Numbered from the stretch's first letter, positions 1 through 10,829 are shown. The stretch is DNA of 64,000 nt from Pseudomonas marincola (GCF_900116605.1 NZ_FPBC01000003.1:296553-360552); one strand, 5' to 3'. A program made the numbers and translations. The notes: a model not told the origin generated them from the letters alone.

Positions 1-1253
1 CGCTGAATATCGCGGCGCTGGGCGCACCGGCAATTCTGGTCGGCGTTACCGGTGAGGATGAAGCTGCTGAAAGCCTCACCGACAGCCTTGAGGCGATTGG
101 CGTCAGAACCCACTTCCAGCGTATCGAAGACCAGCCCACCATCGTCAAGCTGCGGGTCATGAGCCGTCATCAGCAATTGCTGCGCATGGACTTCGAAGAG
201 CCCTTCAATACCGACACCGATGCGTTGGCTGAAATGGTCGACTCCCTGCTCGACGGGGTCAAAGTGCTGGTGCTGTCGGATTACGGCAAAGGCGCATTGA
301 AAAACCATCAGGCGCTGGTGCAGTTGGCGCGCAAACGCAATATTCCGGTGCTGGCCGACCCCAAGGGTAAAGATTTCTCCATCTACCGTGGCGCGAGCCT
401 GATCACCCCGAACCTCAGCGAGTTCGAGGCGATAGTCGGTCGCTGTGAAGATGAAGCGCAATTGGTCAGCAAAGGTGCCGCGCTGATGCGTGAACTGGAG
501 TTGGGCGCGCTTCTGGTGACCCGTGGTGAACACGGCATGACGTTGCTGCGTCCTAGCCATGCACCGCTGCATCTGCCTGCGCGGGCGCGTGAGGTGTTCG
601 ATGTGACTGGCGCGGGCGATACGGTTATTTCCACGCTGGCAGCGGCATTGGCGGCCGACGAAGAGTTGCCGCAAGCCGTTGCCTTGGCCAACCTGGCTGC
701 CGGTATTGTGGTTGGCAAGCTGGGTACGGCGGCGATCAGTGCGCCGGAGTTGCGTCGTGCTGTGCAGCGGGAACAAGGTTCGGAGCGCGGCGTGTTGAGC
801 CTCGATCAGCTGCTGATTGCGATTGAGGATGCGCGCGCGCATGGCGAGAAGATCGTCTTCACCAATGGCTGTTTCGACATTCTGCATGCAGGCCACGTGA
901 CTTACCTTGAGCAAGCGCGTGCGCAAGGTGATCGTCTGGTGCTGGCAGTTAACGATGATGGCTCTGTTAGTCGCCTGAAAGGGCCGGGCCGACCTATCAA
1001 CTCGGTCGATCGGCGTATGGCTGTTTTGGCGGGCTTGGGCGCGGTTGATTGGGTGGTGAGTTTCAGCGAGGACACGCCCGAGCGCCTGCTCAAGCAAGTG
1101 CAGCCTGATGTGCTGGTCAAGGGCGGCGACTACTCGATCGATCAGGTCGTTGGGGCGGACATCGTTAATGCCTACGGCGGCGAAGTGCGGGTACTGAGTT
1201 TGGTTGAGAACAGCTCGACCACAGCCATCGTCGAGAAAATCCGCAACCGCTAA
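1..1253 (+). CDS. hldE: Bifunctional heptose-7-phosphate kinase / heptose-1-phosphate adenylyltransferase HldE (5' end outside window)
   Basis: HldE phosphorylates D-glycero-D-manno-heptose 7-phosphate at C1 and later adenylylates the 1-phosphate, giving ADP-heptose for the LPS inner core in the cytosol. The frame is open from base 3, so the gene starts upstream; 416 codons are visible of a usual ~474. The N-terminal part is a PfkB-type sugar kinase, with the anion-hole/catalytic motif TGAGDT encoded near base 605. The C-terminal part is a nucleotidyltransferase, with TNGCFDILHAGH encoded near 860-895 (HxGH motif). Both domains look intact, so this is the fused form. A hairpin at 1261-1292 follows the stop and the next gene is convergent. 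Confidence 0.97.
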   Translation, partial: LNIAALGAPAILVGVTGEDEAAESLTDSLEAIGVRTHFQRIEDQPTIVKLRVMSRHQQLLRMDFEEPFNTDTDALAEMVDSLLDGVKVLVLSDYGKGALKNHQALVQLARKRNIPVLADPKGKDFSIYRGASLITPNLSEFEAIVGRCEDEAQLVSKGAALMRELELGALLVTRGEHGMTLLRPSHAPLHLPARAREVFDVTGAGDTVISTLAAALAADEELPQAVALANLAAGIVVGKLGTAAISAPELRRAVQREQGSERGVLSLDQLLIAIEDARAHGEKIVFTNGCFDILHAGHVTYLEQARAQGDRLVLAVNDDGSVSRLKGPGRPINSVDRRMAVLAGLGAVDWVVSFSEDTPERLLKQVQPDVLVKGGDYSIDQVVGADIVNAYGGEVRVLSLVENSSTTAIVEKIRNR

Positions 1254-1260
1254 ATGCTGT

Positions 1261-1292
1261 GCCGGTAACCCGCTAGGTTGCGGATTACCGGC
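1261..1292. terminator. Hairpin between convergent hldE and the 318-residue gene
   Basis: GCCGGTAA (1261-1268) pairs with TTACCGGC (1285-1292) and an inner CCGC/GCGG extends the stem. There is no T tract on either side, so it may be a weak bidirectional terminator or only an mRNA 3' end structure. Confidence 0.45.
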
Positions 1293-1300
1293 GTCAGGCG

Positions 1301-2257
1301 TCAGCCCTGACGCGCTTGCGGTTGCTTGAAATCGGCGGCTCCAGCCGGTTTGGGCTTTGCCGGACTCTTGGCCGTTGGTGCCTTGAGTTGTTGCGATTTT
1401 GCCCAGTCCTTCCAGCGGATTCGTTCATCGCGAACCACCCAGCCGTCCTGAGCGGCAAAGCTCTCTGCCAGCCAGACGCCGCGGGTACTCGCCGGGCTTA
1501 GCTCGCCCTTTTTCAAGGTCAGCAATTCTGCGGTGGGTTTGCCGTCTTCCAATGCGATCAGATACAGATCGGGCTTGCTGCGGTCCAGACGTGCGACCAG
1601 GGTGCCATCTTCAAGGCATTCATCGGCATGGAACAGGCTCAGCTGTTTGACCTCTTTGGGCAGCTCCATGCGCATGTCGTACACCAGTTGCAGCGAAGCC
1701 GTTGGCAAGTGCACGTACGCGCGCGGGCGCTCCAATAGCGTCAGATTGCTGCAACGCACCGGGCGCGCAGCCCCCGATAACGATCCAAGACGGAAATTAA
1801 CCGCTTCACGGTAGTGCAGCACGCCTTGATACGGCGTCGGCAGCCAGGTCTCGCCAAAGCGTCCGGCCAGCCAGCCTTCGGGCGTTTCCATCAGGCACTC
1901 TTCAGCGACTTCCTGAATGGCGGTGAGCAGCGGCAAGTTGAGTTCGTGGGCTGGCACGTAGCCGGAAATCAGCTTGAGCACGACATCGCCGCGGTCGGCT
2001 CGGCGCTGGCGTACCAACACCCAGTAATCACGCCCTTGCCAGTTCAGCGTCAAGCGTACGGAGACCCCGAGATTAGCCAGTTCCACGGCAAAGCGCTGGT
2101 TGTCTTCGATTACAATGGTGGTGCGCCGCTCAAGCATTTCCCTGAAGTTAAGCGGGCGGCCCAGGCTCGAATAAGCCAGCCCGTCCGGGTCGGCCTCAAC
2201 AAACAGTGGCAATGTTTTAAAGGCGTTAGGATCTTTGCGAATTAACGTACGCGACAT
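1301..2257 (-). CDS. Uncharacterised conserved protein (318 aa)
   Basis: I do not recognise a named family. The protein is 318 residues with no signal peptide or membrane segment, so probably cytosolic. The first ~270 residues look like one or two folded domains with alternating short strands and helices; the last ~35 residues are rich in Lys, Pro, Ala and Gln and probably disordered. The ATG is well supported: AGGAG lies 6 bases upstream on the minus strand. It is a single gene, convergent with hldE and 85 bp downstream of the aldo/keto reductase on the same strand. I recall a hypothetical gene at this position in other Pseudomonas genomes, so it is probably conserved in the genus, but no function can be inferred from context. 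Confidence 0.8.
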   Translation of the reverse strand: MSRTLIRKDPNAFKTLPLFVEADPDGLAYSSLGRPLNFREMLERRTTIVIEDNQRFAVELANLGVSVRLTLNWQGRDYWVLVRQRRADRGDVVLKLISGYVPAHELNLPLLTAIQEVAEECLMETPEGWLAGRFGETWLPTPYQGVLHYREAVNFRLGSLSGAARPVRCSNLTLLERPRAYVHLPTASLQLVYDMRMELPKEVKQLSLFHADECLEDGTLVARLDRSKPDLYLIALEDGKPTAELLTLKKGELSPASTRGVWLAESFAAQDGWVVRDERIRWKDWAKSQQLKAPTAKSPAKPKPAGAADFKQPQARQG

Positions 2258-2342
2258 TTGCGCTCCTTTAGGCTTCTGCTCTGTTGTTTTCGGCGCCCGT
2301 GAGGTCGTGCGCCGGTATTCAGTCAGCTCCGAGGGCTGTGTC

Positions 2343-3152
2343 TCAGCGTAAAGCCTGAATCACCTCGGCGGCCATTGCGACATTCGAAGATAGATGTTTT
2401 GCGTTGATGGTGCCAATGATTGCGCTGCTAACCGCCGGATGGGCAAATATCAGTTCGAAGCTGGCGCGTATCGGGTCAGCACCAGGAGCGAGGCAAGCAT
2501 GCCCGCTGGCGAGGGCTTTCTTGATAAGGATTGCCTTGCCGTGCTCGGCCGCATAATCCAGCACCGGCAATTCGGCCTGCTCATTAAGGTTGTAAGTGAC
2601 CATCGCGCAGTCGCCTTGCTCCAGCGCCAGCAACCCGCCCGCCACGGTTTTTCCGGACAGGCCGAAGCCGCGAATCTTGCCTTCCTGTTTCAGTGCCAGC
2701 AGGGTTTGGTATATCCCGCTGTTTTGCAGAATATCGACGTCGTTGCCGTCTGAATGCACCAACAGCATGTCGATGTAGTCCGTCTCCAGCCGTTGCAGGC
2801 TGCGCTCGACGGAGTAGCGGGTGTGGGCCGGGCTGAAATCGAAAGAGGAGAGGCCGTTGTCGAACTCTTCGCCTACCTTGCTGACGATGACCCAGTCCTG
2901 ACGTTGCCCGCGCAATAGCGGGCCGAGTCGGGTTTCGCTATTGCCATAAGCGGGCGCGGTGTCGAGCAGGTTGATGCCTAGATCGTGCGCTTGGGAGAGT
3001 AATTGGCGCACGCTGGCGTCGTCGGGAATGGTGAAACCATTCGGGTATTTGACGCCCTGATCGCGGCCAATCTTGACGGTGCCGAGACCTAACGGAGAAA
3101 CCTGCAAGCCGCTGCTGCCCAATGGCCGGTGCAGGTGATGCAGGCTGCTCAT
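2343..3152 (-). CDS. Aldo/keto reductase family oxidoreductase
   Basis: This is a cytosolic NAD(P)H-dependent oxidoreductase of 269 residues with a TIM-barrel fold. Family landmarks are visible: LLDTAPAYGNSE carries the catalytic Asp and Tyr, VSKVGEE the catalytic Lys, and LLVHSDG the His. The C-terminal helix region SSAIIGTINAKHL resembles the cofactor-binding loop. It is shorter than the usual 320-350 residues, similar to L-fucose/D-arabinose-dehydrogenase-like or YeaE-size members. The start overlaps the stop of the upstream FAD oxidoreductase by 4 bp (ATGA), so the two are translationally coupled and may act on a shared substrate. The substrate cannot be read from sequence. Confidence 0.9.
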   Translation of the reverse strand: MSSLHHLHRPLGSSGLQVSPLGLGTVKIGRDQGVKYPNGFTIPDDASVRQLLSQAHDLGINLLDTAPAYGNSETRLGPLLRGQRQDWVIVSKVGEEFDNGLSSFDFSPAHTRYSVERSLQRLETDYIDMLLVHSDGNDVDILQNSGIYQTLLALKQEGKIRGFGLSGKTVAGGLLALEQGDCAMVTYNLNEQAELPVLDYAAEHGKAILIKKALASGHACLAPGADPIRASFELIFAHPAVSSAIIGTINAKHLSSNVAMAAEVIQALR

Positions 3153-4324
3153 GCGAACATGTGCTCCCAGATTGGCTGGGCGACTTCAGGCTGCTTGAGT
3201 TCAGGCAATGCTGGATGCTCGGCTGGGACGATGGCATCGCGTTTCAGACTCGCCATGACCCGGTCGGCAAAGTCAGGTGCCAACGCCAGCTTGGTCGGCC
3301 AGCCGACGATCAGCGCTCCTTCATCAGCGAGGAATGCATTGTCTGGCCGCATCAGGCTGGATTGTGCCGGTTCAGCGCGATCAACCCGGAGCGTCGCCCA
3401 TTTGGCGGTGCTCAGGTCGATCCATGGCAGCAACGAGGCCATTTCAGTTTGTGCCGCTTGAATCTGTTCTTCAGGCGAGCGCGCCACGCCACTGGCTTCG
3501 GCGATGTCGCCGCCCATGTACCACACCCATTCGCCGTCTGAGCAAGGATGAGTGGTTACGGTGACGCGTGGTTTGGGACCGCCACCCAGGCAATGGGCAT
3601 ACAAGGGCTTTAGCGATGGCCCTTTGGCCAGCACCATGTGCAGTGGGCGTAATTGTTGCTCAGGCTTGTTCAGGCCGAGCGCAGTCAGCAGTTCGGCTGT
3701 GCCGCTGCCGGCGCTGAGCACGATACGCTGGGCGCGAATTTCCCGGCCGTCTACGCGCAGGCCCACCAGCTGCTGGTTTTCGTGCAGCGGTTCAATCACC
3801 TTACAGGCCAGCAGGCTATTGGCGCTGAGTTCGGCGAGCCGGGTAATCAGGCTCGGCACATCCAGCACCAACTCGGCCAGGCGGTAAACCTTGCCCTTGA
3901 ACTTGCGGTCTTGCAGGGCCGGTGGCAACTGATCTCCTTTGACCTGATCAACCCGGCCGCGCACGGCTTTGCTGGCAAAGAAGCTGGTGAGATTGCCGGC
4001 AAGGCTGCCTGGCGACCATAAATAATGCGCATCGGAAAGCAGGCGTACACCGCTCAGGTCGATTTCGCCGTTGCCGGCAATCGCTTCGCGCCAGCGCCGT
4101 GGCATATCGGCGATGGCTTCGGAGGCGCCAGTCAGTGCCCCGTGCAGCGCGTACTTCGCGCCGCCGTGGATGATGCCTTGCGAAGCTACACTCTGGCCGC
4201 CACCCAGTGTGGCGTTTTCCAGTAGCAGCGTGGCATAGCCTTCACGGCGCAACCGCGCATTGAGCCATAGGCCTGCGATACCGCCACCAACGATTAGCAC
4301 GTCGGTACTCAGAGCTTGGGACAT
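3149..4324 (-). CDS. FAD-dependent oxidoreductase (DAO-like)
   Basis: A 391-residue flavoprotein. A Rossmann dinucleotide-binding motif (VGGGIAGLWLNARLRREG) starts at about residue 12 and is followed by a segment typical of D-amino-acid/glycerol-3-phosphate-oxidase-like FAD proteins, with SQGIIHGGAKYAL near residue 48. The C-terminal part has the GGD and GWPTKLALAPDFA segments expected near the isoalloxazine ring. It probably oxidises a small amino or hydroxy compound. GAGG lies 8 bases before the ATG. It heads a two-gene operon with the aldo/keto reductase (4-bp overlap). Electron acceptor and substrate are unknown. Confidence 0.9.
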   Translation of the reverse strand: MSQALSTDVLIVGGGIAGLWLNARLRREGYATLLLENATLGGGQSVASQGIIHGGAKYALHGALTGASEAIADMPRRWREAIAGNGEIDLSGVRLLSDAHYLWSPGSLAGNLTSFFASKAVRGRVDQVKGDQLPPALQDRKFKGKVYRLAELVLDVPSLITRLAELSANSLLACKVIEPLHENQQLVGLRVDGREIRAQRIVLSAGSGTAELLTALGLNKPEQQLRPLHMVLAKGPSLKPLYAHCLGGGPKPRVTVTTHPCSDGEWVWYMGGDIAEASGVARSPEEQIQAAQTEMASLLPWIDLSTAKWATLRVDRAEPAQSSLMRPDNAFLADEGALIVGWPTKLALAPDFADRVMASLKRDAIVPAEHPALPELKQPEVAQPIWEHMFA

Positions 4325-4388
4325 GTGAACGCCTCAACAGTCAAACAGGCTCCCAGTATAGCGCGGGCGAAGCTTACAACTCTTGATC

Positions 4389-4721
4389 TCAGTGCCCGAC
4401 TGACCGAGAAAACATTTGAATAACCACAACCCCTGCAATAATCAGTGCCATGCCCGCTATTGCAGCTAAATCCAGCGTCTGCTGGTAAAGCACCGCAGCA
4501 GCAATACTCACCAGCACAATGCCCAGACCGGCCCACACGGCGTAGGCAACGCCTACCGGAATGGTTTTGACCACCAGGCTGAGCATCCAGAACGAAATCG
4601 CGTAGCCAACGATCACCAGCAGCAACGGCAATGGCTTGCTGAAGCCGTTGAGCGCTTTCATCGAGGTCGTCGCAATCACTTCAGCGGTTATGGCAATCGC
4701 CAGATACAAGTAACCGGACAT
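4389..4721 (-). CDS. Small multidrug resistance (SMR) family efflux protein
   Basis: A 110-residue inner-membrane protein with four predicted transmembrane helices, the exact size of EmrE-type proteins. The conserved Glu in helix 1 (AIAITAEVIATTSMKAL, Glu near residue 14), the helix 3 signature (IPVGVAYAVWAGLG) and the helix 4 GMALIIAGVVV are present. These proteins form antiparallel dimers that exchange protons for quaternary or guanidinium compounds. An in-frame start 12 codons further upstream is possible, but AGGAG 8 bases before MSGYLYLAIA and the family alignment favour 4721. It is divergent from a LysR gene 82 bp away. Whether it exports biocides (Qac type) or guanidinium (Gdx type) is not decided. 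Confidence 0.93.
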   Translation of the reverse strand: MSGYLYLAIAITAEVIATTSMKALNGFSKPLPLLLVIVGYAISFWMLSLVVKTIPVGVAYAVWAGLGIVLVSIAAAVLYQQTLDLAAIAGMALIIAGVVVIQMFSRSVGH

Positions 4722-4803
4722 AATCAGTCTCCTTTTCGATTGAGCGATTCTAGTCATTTACATGATGGGATAAAGTGATTACCTATCTGCTATGGAGATG
4801 GGT

Positions 4804-5688
4804 ATGCAGTGGAATCTTGAACAGTTGCGTCTGTTTGTTGGGGTTGCCGAGGGCCGGTCGTTTTCGGCCGTGGCGCGGCAGATGAATCGAGTGCAGTCGG
4901 CGGTGAGTTCGGCGATTGCCATGCTGGAGGCCGATCTGGGTGTAACCCTGTTCGAGCGCAGCAGTGGCCGCCAGCCCGTGTTAACCGCCGCAGGCAGTGC
5001 GTTGTTGGCCGAAGCGCGGGATGTCTTGCACCAATGCCAGCGCCTTGAAGGGCGAGCGCTGGGCTTGAGCCGGGGCGAGGAGGCGTGCTTGCGCCTAGCG
5101 CAGGACGAGGCCATGCCGTATCAGCCGGTGCTCGACAGTTTGGAGTCACTGTCTCAGGCGTTTCCGCTGCTGGAGGTGCAACTGGCAAGCGGCGCTCAAG
5201 GTGAAGTTGCCAATAAGCTGCTGGAGCGCCGGGCCGATCTGGGCTTATTGTTCAACCACGAGAAGATGCCCGATGCGCTTGAGCGCCAGCGTTTGGGCAC
5301 GATCGAGATGGTCACGGTATGCGCAGCCAATCACCCTCTGGCTCAAGCGACGCACATTGGCCGGCGTGAGTTGGCGCGTCACCGCCAGCTTCTCATGGCG
5401 CCACAAGAGGGTCAGTATCCGGGCGGTGAACAGCTCAGCCCCTCTGTCTGGCGGGCTGATAGTTTTTACGCCATGGCCGAACTGGTAATGCGCAATCTTG
5501 GCTGGGCCTGGTTGCCGCGCCACGTTGCAAGCTACCCGACGTATCTCAGTCAATTGGTTGAATTGCCCTGCGACTGGACGCCGCCGCCTCTGGTTGTGGA
5601 ACTGGTCAGGCGTCGGGATGAAGCGCTTGGGCCGGCTGCGCAGTGGCTGGGTAAAAGTTTTGCCGAGCATCTGCGGGCAATCGGCTGA
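4804..5688 (+). CDS. LysR-family transcriptional regulator
   Basis: A 294-residue regulator. The N-terminal winged helix-turn-helix spans about residues 3-62 (FVGVAEGRSFSAVARQMNR, then VQSAVSSAIAMLEADLGV), followed by a periplasmic-binding-protein-like effector domain. Two upstream in-frame ATGs (4792, 4798) exist; GGAG at 4793-4796 sits 7 bases before 4804, which decides the start. The gene is divergent from the SMR pump, the usual arrangement for a LysR regulator of its neighbour, so local control of the pump is plausible but inferred. The effector is unknown. Confidence 0.9.
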   Translation: MQWNLEQLRLFVGVAEGRSFSAVARQMNRVQSAVSSAIAMLEADLGVTLFERSSGRQPVLTAAGSALLAEARDVLHQCQRLEGRALGLSRGEEACLRLAQDEAMPYQPVLDSLESLSQAFPLLEVQLASGAQGEVANKLLERRADLGLLFNHEKMPDALERQRLGTIEMVTVCAANHPLAQATHIGRRELARHRQLLMAPQEGQYPGGEQLSPSVWRADSFYAMAELVMRNLGWAWLPRHVASYPTYLSQLVELPCDWTPPPLVVELVRRRDEALGPAAQWLGKSFAEHLRAIG

Positions 5689-5721
5689 TGGAAATTGATC
5701 GCTCTGCTAAGCTGCGCGCCC

Positions 5722-7008
5722 ATGAATCGATCAATTTATAGTCTGTTGTTTTATCTCGGTTTACCGCTGATCGCTGTGCGTCTGGCTTGGCGTGCATGGC
5801 GTGCCCCGGCGTACGCCAAACGCATCGCTGAGCGGTTTGCTTTTGGCCTGCCGCCGTTGCAGCCAGGCGGTATTTGGGTGCATGCGGTTTCGGTGGGTGA
5901 AAGCATTGCCGCGGCGCCGATGATTCGCCAATTGCTGGAACGTTATCCACAGCTGCCGGTGACCATCACCTGCATGACACCAACCGGTTCCGAGCGTATT
6001 CAGGCCATGTTTTCTGGTGCCGAGTATCAGGGCCGTGTGCAGCATTGCTACATGCCTTATGACTTGCCGTGGGCGGCCGCGCGTTTTCTTAAACGACTGC
6101 AGCCCAAGCTGGCAGTGATCATGGAAACCGAGCTGTGGCCTAATCATATTCATCAATGTGCGCGCCGCGGTATTCCGGTCGCGCTGGCCAATGCGCGGCT
6201 TTCCGAGCGTTCGGCGCGTGGTTATGCGCGCTTCGCCAAACTGACAGCGCCGATGCTCGCCGAGTTGGATCTGATTGCGGTGCAAACGCAGACCGAAGCG
6301 CAGCGCTTCCGTGAACTGGGCGCTCGCGCCGAGTGTGTGGATGTCACCGGTTCAATCAAGTTTGATCTGCGTATCGACCCGGCGCTGTTGGCCCGGGCGG
6401 CTGAGTTACGCGCGCAGTGGGCGGCTCAGGATCGGCCGATATGGATTGCAGCGAGTACTCACGAAGGTGAGGATGAACAGGTACTGCTGGCGCATCGTCA
6501 GGTGCTTGAAGGTGATCCGCGAGCGCTGTTGATTCTGGTGCCGCGTCATCCCGAACGTTTCAACTCGGTGTTCGAGCTGTGCCGACGAGAAGGTTTCAAC
6601 ACTCAGCGGCGTTCAACCGCCGCCGCTGTGACTGCCGAGCATCAGGTGTTACTGGGCGACACCATGGGCGAGTTGCTGTTTTTGTACGCACTGGCCGACC
6701 TGGCCTTTGTCGGCGGCAGCTTGATTGCCAGTGGTGGGCACAATCCGCTTGAACCTGCTGCGCTGGGCAAGCCGATTCTGATGGGCCCGCATGTGTTCAA
6801 CTTTCTCGAAATTACCGCGTTGCTGCGCAGTGCCGGTGCTTTGCTTGATGTCGACAGTGGCGAGCAACTGGCGGTCCAACTCAAGGAGTTATGGCAGCAG
6901 CCGCAGCAGGCTGAGGCAATGCACAGCGCCGGTTTGGCAGTGATGCAGGCTAATCAGGGCGCGCTGCAACGCTTGCTTGACGGGTTGGATGCCTTACTCA
7001 AACGCTGA
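5722..7008 (+). CDS. waaA: 3-deoxy-D-manno-octulosonic acid (Kdo) transferase WaaA
   Basis: WaaA transfers Kdo residues from CMP-Kdo to lipid IVA at the cytoplasmic face of the inner membrane, joining LPS core to lipid A. The protein is 428 residues, typical length. The N-terminal hydrophobic segment (residues 5-20) is the membrane anchor, the general-base Glu lies in VHAVSVGESIAAAP, and METELWPN is the second family signature; SGGHNPLEPAALGKP near residue 345 is the C-terminal GT-B sugar-nucleotide site. An ATT-initiated extension to 5695 is possible in frame but the ATG at 5722 matches the family start. No strong Shine-Dalgarno site is seen. Confidence 0.96.
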   Translation: MNRSIYSLLFYLGLPLIAVRLAWRAWRAPAYAKRIAERFAFGLPPLQPGGIWVHAVSVGESIAAAPMIRQLLERYPQLPVTITCMTPTGSERIQAMFSGAEYQGRVQHCYMPYDLPWAAARFLKRLQPKLAVIMETELWPNHIHQCARRGIPVALANARLSERSARGYARFAKLTAPMLAELDLIAVQTQTEAQRFRELGARAECVDVTGSIKFDLRIDPALLARAAELRAQWAAQDRPIWIAASTHEGEDEQVLLAHRQVLEGDPRALLILVPRHPERFNSVFELCRREGFNTQRRSTAAAVTAEHQVLLGDTMGELLFLYALADLAFVGGSLIASGGHNPLEPAALGKPILMGPHVFNFLEITALLRSAGALLDVDSGEQLAVQLKELWQQPQQAEAMHSAGLAVMQANQGALQRLLDGLDALLKR

Positions 7009-7025
7009 TCAAAACAGCCGCCCGT

Positions 7026-7053
7026 AAAAAACCCGACAGCAGTCGGGTTTTTT
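7026..7053. terminator. Bidirectional intrinsic terminator between waaA and the tolC-type gene
   Basis: A perfect 12-bp inverted repeat: A6-CCCGAC (7026-7037), loop AGCA, GTCGGG-T6 (7042-7053). It has a U tract on both strands and serves both converging genes. Confidence 0.93.
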
Positions 7054-7070
7054 GTTTAAACCGGCAGTAA

Positions 7071-8522
7071 TCAGTACTGCGGATTGCCGTGCATTTGCGC
7101 CTCGGCGGCTTTGGCCAGATCTGGCGGCAGGAAGTCTTTATCCGGATTGTAGTCCGGCTTGAGGTAAGCACCCAGCGCTTCCAGGTCGCCCGGACTGAGG
7201 GTGCCGGCGGCCTGCTTGAGGCGCAGGTTGTTGAGGATGTAGTCGTAACGGGCATCGTTGTAGTTGCGCACCGAGCTGTACAGCTGACGCTGGGCGTCGA
7301 GGACGTCCACGATGTTGCGCGTGCCCACCTGATAACCGATTTGAGTCGCCTCAAGTGCGCTCTGGTTGGAGATGATCGACTGCTTACGCGCCTGTACAGT
7401 TTCTACGTCGGTGTTCACGGCGCGGTGGAAGTTGCGTGTGTCCTGAACGATCTTGCGACGCAGGCTTTCGCGCAGCTGCTCGGTCTGGTCGAGGCGCTGA
7501 TAGGCTTCGCGTACCTGCGAGCTGGTCAGGCCGCCGCTGTAGATCGGGATATTCAACTGCAGGCCGAGAGTGGTTTGCGAAACATCGCTGCCGTACGGCT
7601 GAGCGCCTGTCGGAATACCGGTGTTGGTAAAGCCAAGGCTGTCGTTGTCGCCTTGCTCGTAACTAGCCACTGCATCGAGTGTCGGCGCGTGACCGGCCTT
7701 GCGCTGACGCAGGGTTTCGTTGGCAGCGTCCACGGCAAAGTTGCTGGCTTGCAGATTGAGGTTCTGTGCGGCAGCCGTATCGACCCAGGCCTTGGCATCA
7801 TTTGGCGTCGGGGCGAGGATGGGCAGCGTGTGTTTGATGCCTTCGATCGAGGTGTAGTCACGGTTGGTCAGGGTCATCAAGGCTTGAAAAGCATCATCAA
7901 CCTGGCGCTGCGCAATAATCCGGTTGGCGCGTGCGGTGTCGTAACCGGCTTGCGCTTCGAGTACGTCGGTTTTGTCTGACAAGCCAACTTCAAAGCGCTC
8001 ATTGGACTGATCGAGTTGGCGCTTGAACGCCGCTTCTTCGGCCTTGGTTGATGCCAGTGTGTCCTGCGCGCGCAGCACGGCGAAGTAAGTCTCGGCACTC
8101 GAAAGAATCAGGTTCTGTTCGGTGGCGGACAAATCCAGTGCAGCCTGCTCGCTGGTCGCTTCGGCAGCTTGCAGTTGATACCAGCGATCCGCACGGAACA
8201 GCGGCTGGCTCAGGTTGGCCTGATAGCTGGTGCCGCTGCGCGACAGCGTGGTTGAAGGCTGGTCGAGCGAGGTCCGGGTATTACCCACGGTTGCACCACC
8301 CGTCAGGTTTGGCAGTAAGCCCGCCCGCGCCTGAGGAACAACTTCGCGGCGCGCCTGATAGTCAGCGCGCGCAGCTGCCAGATCAGCGTTGTTGTTGGCT
8401 GCTTCGTTATAGACCGATACCAGGTCCGTTTTAGTTGTCAGCGGGACATGGGCTTGTTCTGCCCAAGCCGAGCCTACCGAAGCAGAGGCAACAGCGAGTG
8501 CCAAGGTGAGTCTGCGCAGCAT
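7071..8522 (-). CDS. tolC: TolC family outer-membrane efflux/secretion channel
   Basis: A 483-residue outer-membrane protein whose trimer forms a barrel plus periplasmic alpha tunnel, the exit duct for type I secretion and tripartite efflux. A signal peptide (residues 1-21, ending SAWA) precedes the mature start EQAH. Two internally repeated TolC halves are visible, each with long heptad-rich helices and the tip motif region, e.g. RFEVGLSDKTDVLEAQAGYD in the first half and QVGTRNIVDVLDAQRQLYSS in the second. No lipobox Cys is present, so it is TolC-like rather than OprM-like. AGGA lies 8 bases before the ATG. It is monocistronic; a 7-bp inverted repeat sits 100 bp upstream of its start. Confidence 0.93.
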   Translation of the reverse strand: MLRRLTLALAVASASVGSAWAEQAHVPLTTKTDLVSVYNEAANNNADLAAARADYQARREVVPQARAGLLPNLTGGATVGNTRTSLDQPSTTLSRSGTSYQANLSQPLFRADRWYQLQAAEATSEQAALDLSATEQNLILSSAETYFAVLRAQDTLASTKAEEAAFKRQLDQSNERFEVGLSDKTDVLEAQAGYDTARANRIIAQRQVDDAFQALMTLTNRDYTSIEGIKHTLPILAPTPNDAKAWVDTAAAQNLNLQASNFAVDAANETLRQRKAGHAPTLDAVASYEQGDNDSLGFTNTGIPTGAQPYGSDVSQTTLGLQLNIPIYSGGLTSSQVREAYQRLDQTEQLRESLRRKIVQDTRNFHRAVNTDVETVQARKQSIISNQSALEATQIGYQVGTRNIVDVLDAQRQLYSSVRNYNDARYDYILNNLRLKQAAGTLSPGDLEALGAYLKPDYNPDKDFLPPDLAKAAEAQMHGNPQY

Positions 8523-8623
8523 TGGTTTTTCCTAGGTTCGATGTTAGTCAGCAAGGCTAAGGTTAGCTGCCATAAGGGTCAAGATGAGGCCCTGCCGCAG
8601 AGAGTGTAGTTTGCAACAAGCTA

Positions 8624-8641
8624 TGTTGCTTCACAGCAACA
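8624..8641. promoter_or_regulatory. Inverted repeat in the tolC/thiC divergent region
   Basis: TGTTGCT, TCAC, AGCAACA forms a perfect 7-bp inverted repeat with a 4-base centre, about 100 bp upstream of the tolC-type start. It lacks a T tract. It could be an operator for a dimeric regulator or a small hairpin; the sequence does not decide. Confidence 0.35.
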
Positions 8642-8695
8642 ATCAATGAAAACTCGGCCGGTGAGTCACTTTACGACGAATTGGCCTCAAGGGGC

Positions 8696-8725
8696 TTGGT
8701 TTTCACCTGCACAGTTGTTTAGACT
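8696..8725 (+). promoter_or_regulatory. Candidate sigma-70 promoter for thiC
   Basis: TTGGTT (8696-8701), an 18-bp spacer and TAGACT (8720-8725). Initiation would fall near 8732, just ahead of the riboswitch P1 stem, which is the position expected for a thiC leader promoter. Confidence 0.45.
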
Positions 8726-8733
8726 GAGCGCGT

Positions 8734-8826
8734 TCTTGTCGGGGTGCCCTAATTGAGGGGCTGAGATTGGCATATTGCCGGATCCCGTTGAACCTGATCA
8801 GGTTAAGGCCTGCGTAGGGAACAAGA
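8734..8826 (+). ncRNA. TPP riboswitch (THI element) upstream of thiC
   Basis: The aptamer is recognised from the conserved core: CTGAGAT at 8761-8767 (pyrimidine-sensing loop), GTTGAACCTGATC at 8787-8799, and TGCGTAGGGAA at 8811-8821. The closing P1 stem is TCTTGT (8734-8739) with ACAAGA (8821-8826). TPP binding is known to turn off thiC expression. Downstream, CTCATCA/TGATGAG (8831-8837/8845-8851) makes a 7-bp hairpin and GGCAC/GTGCC (8858-8862/8870-8874) a second. No U-rich terminator follows, so translational control is more likely; CTCTC at 8853-8857 can pair with GAGAG at 8923-8927 in the thiC ribosome binding site (inference). Confidence 0.95.
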
Positions 8827-8933
8827 TGTCCTCATCACCTGCCATGATGAGTCTCTCGGCACTCAATCCGTGCCCCCCGCGCCACCCGTCTCTGTTCAAG
8901 TTCGCTCCGACATACTACTCAGGAGAGTGTTAG

Positions 8934-10829
<1,896 letters not shown>

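Noticed and set aside
4719..4757. Twelve-codon N-terminal extension of the SMR protein
   Set aside because: The ribosome binding site and family length place the start at 4721.
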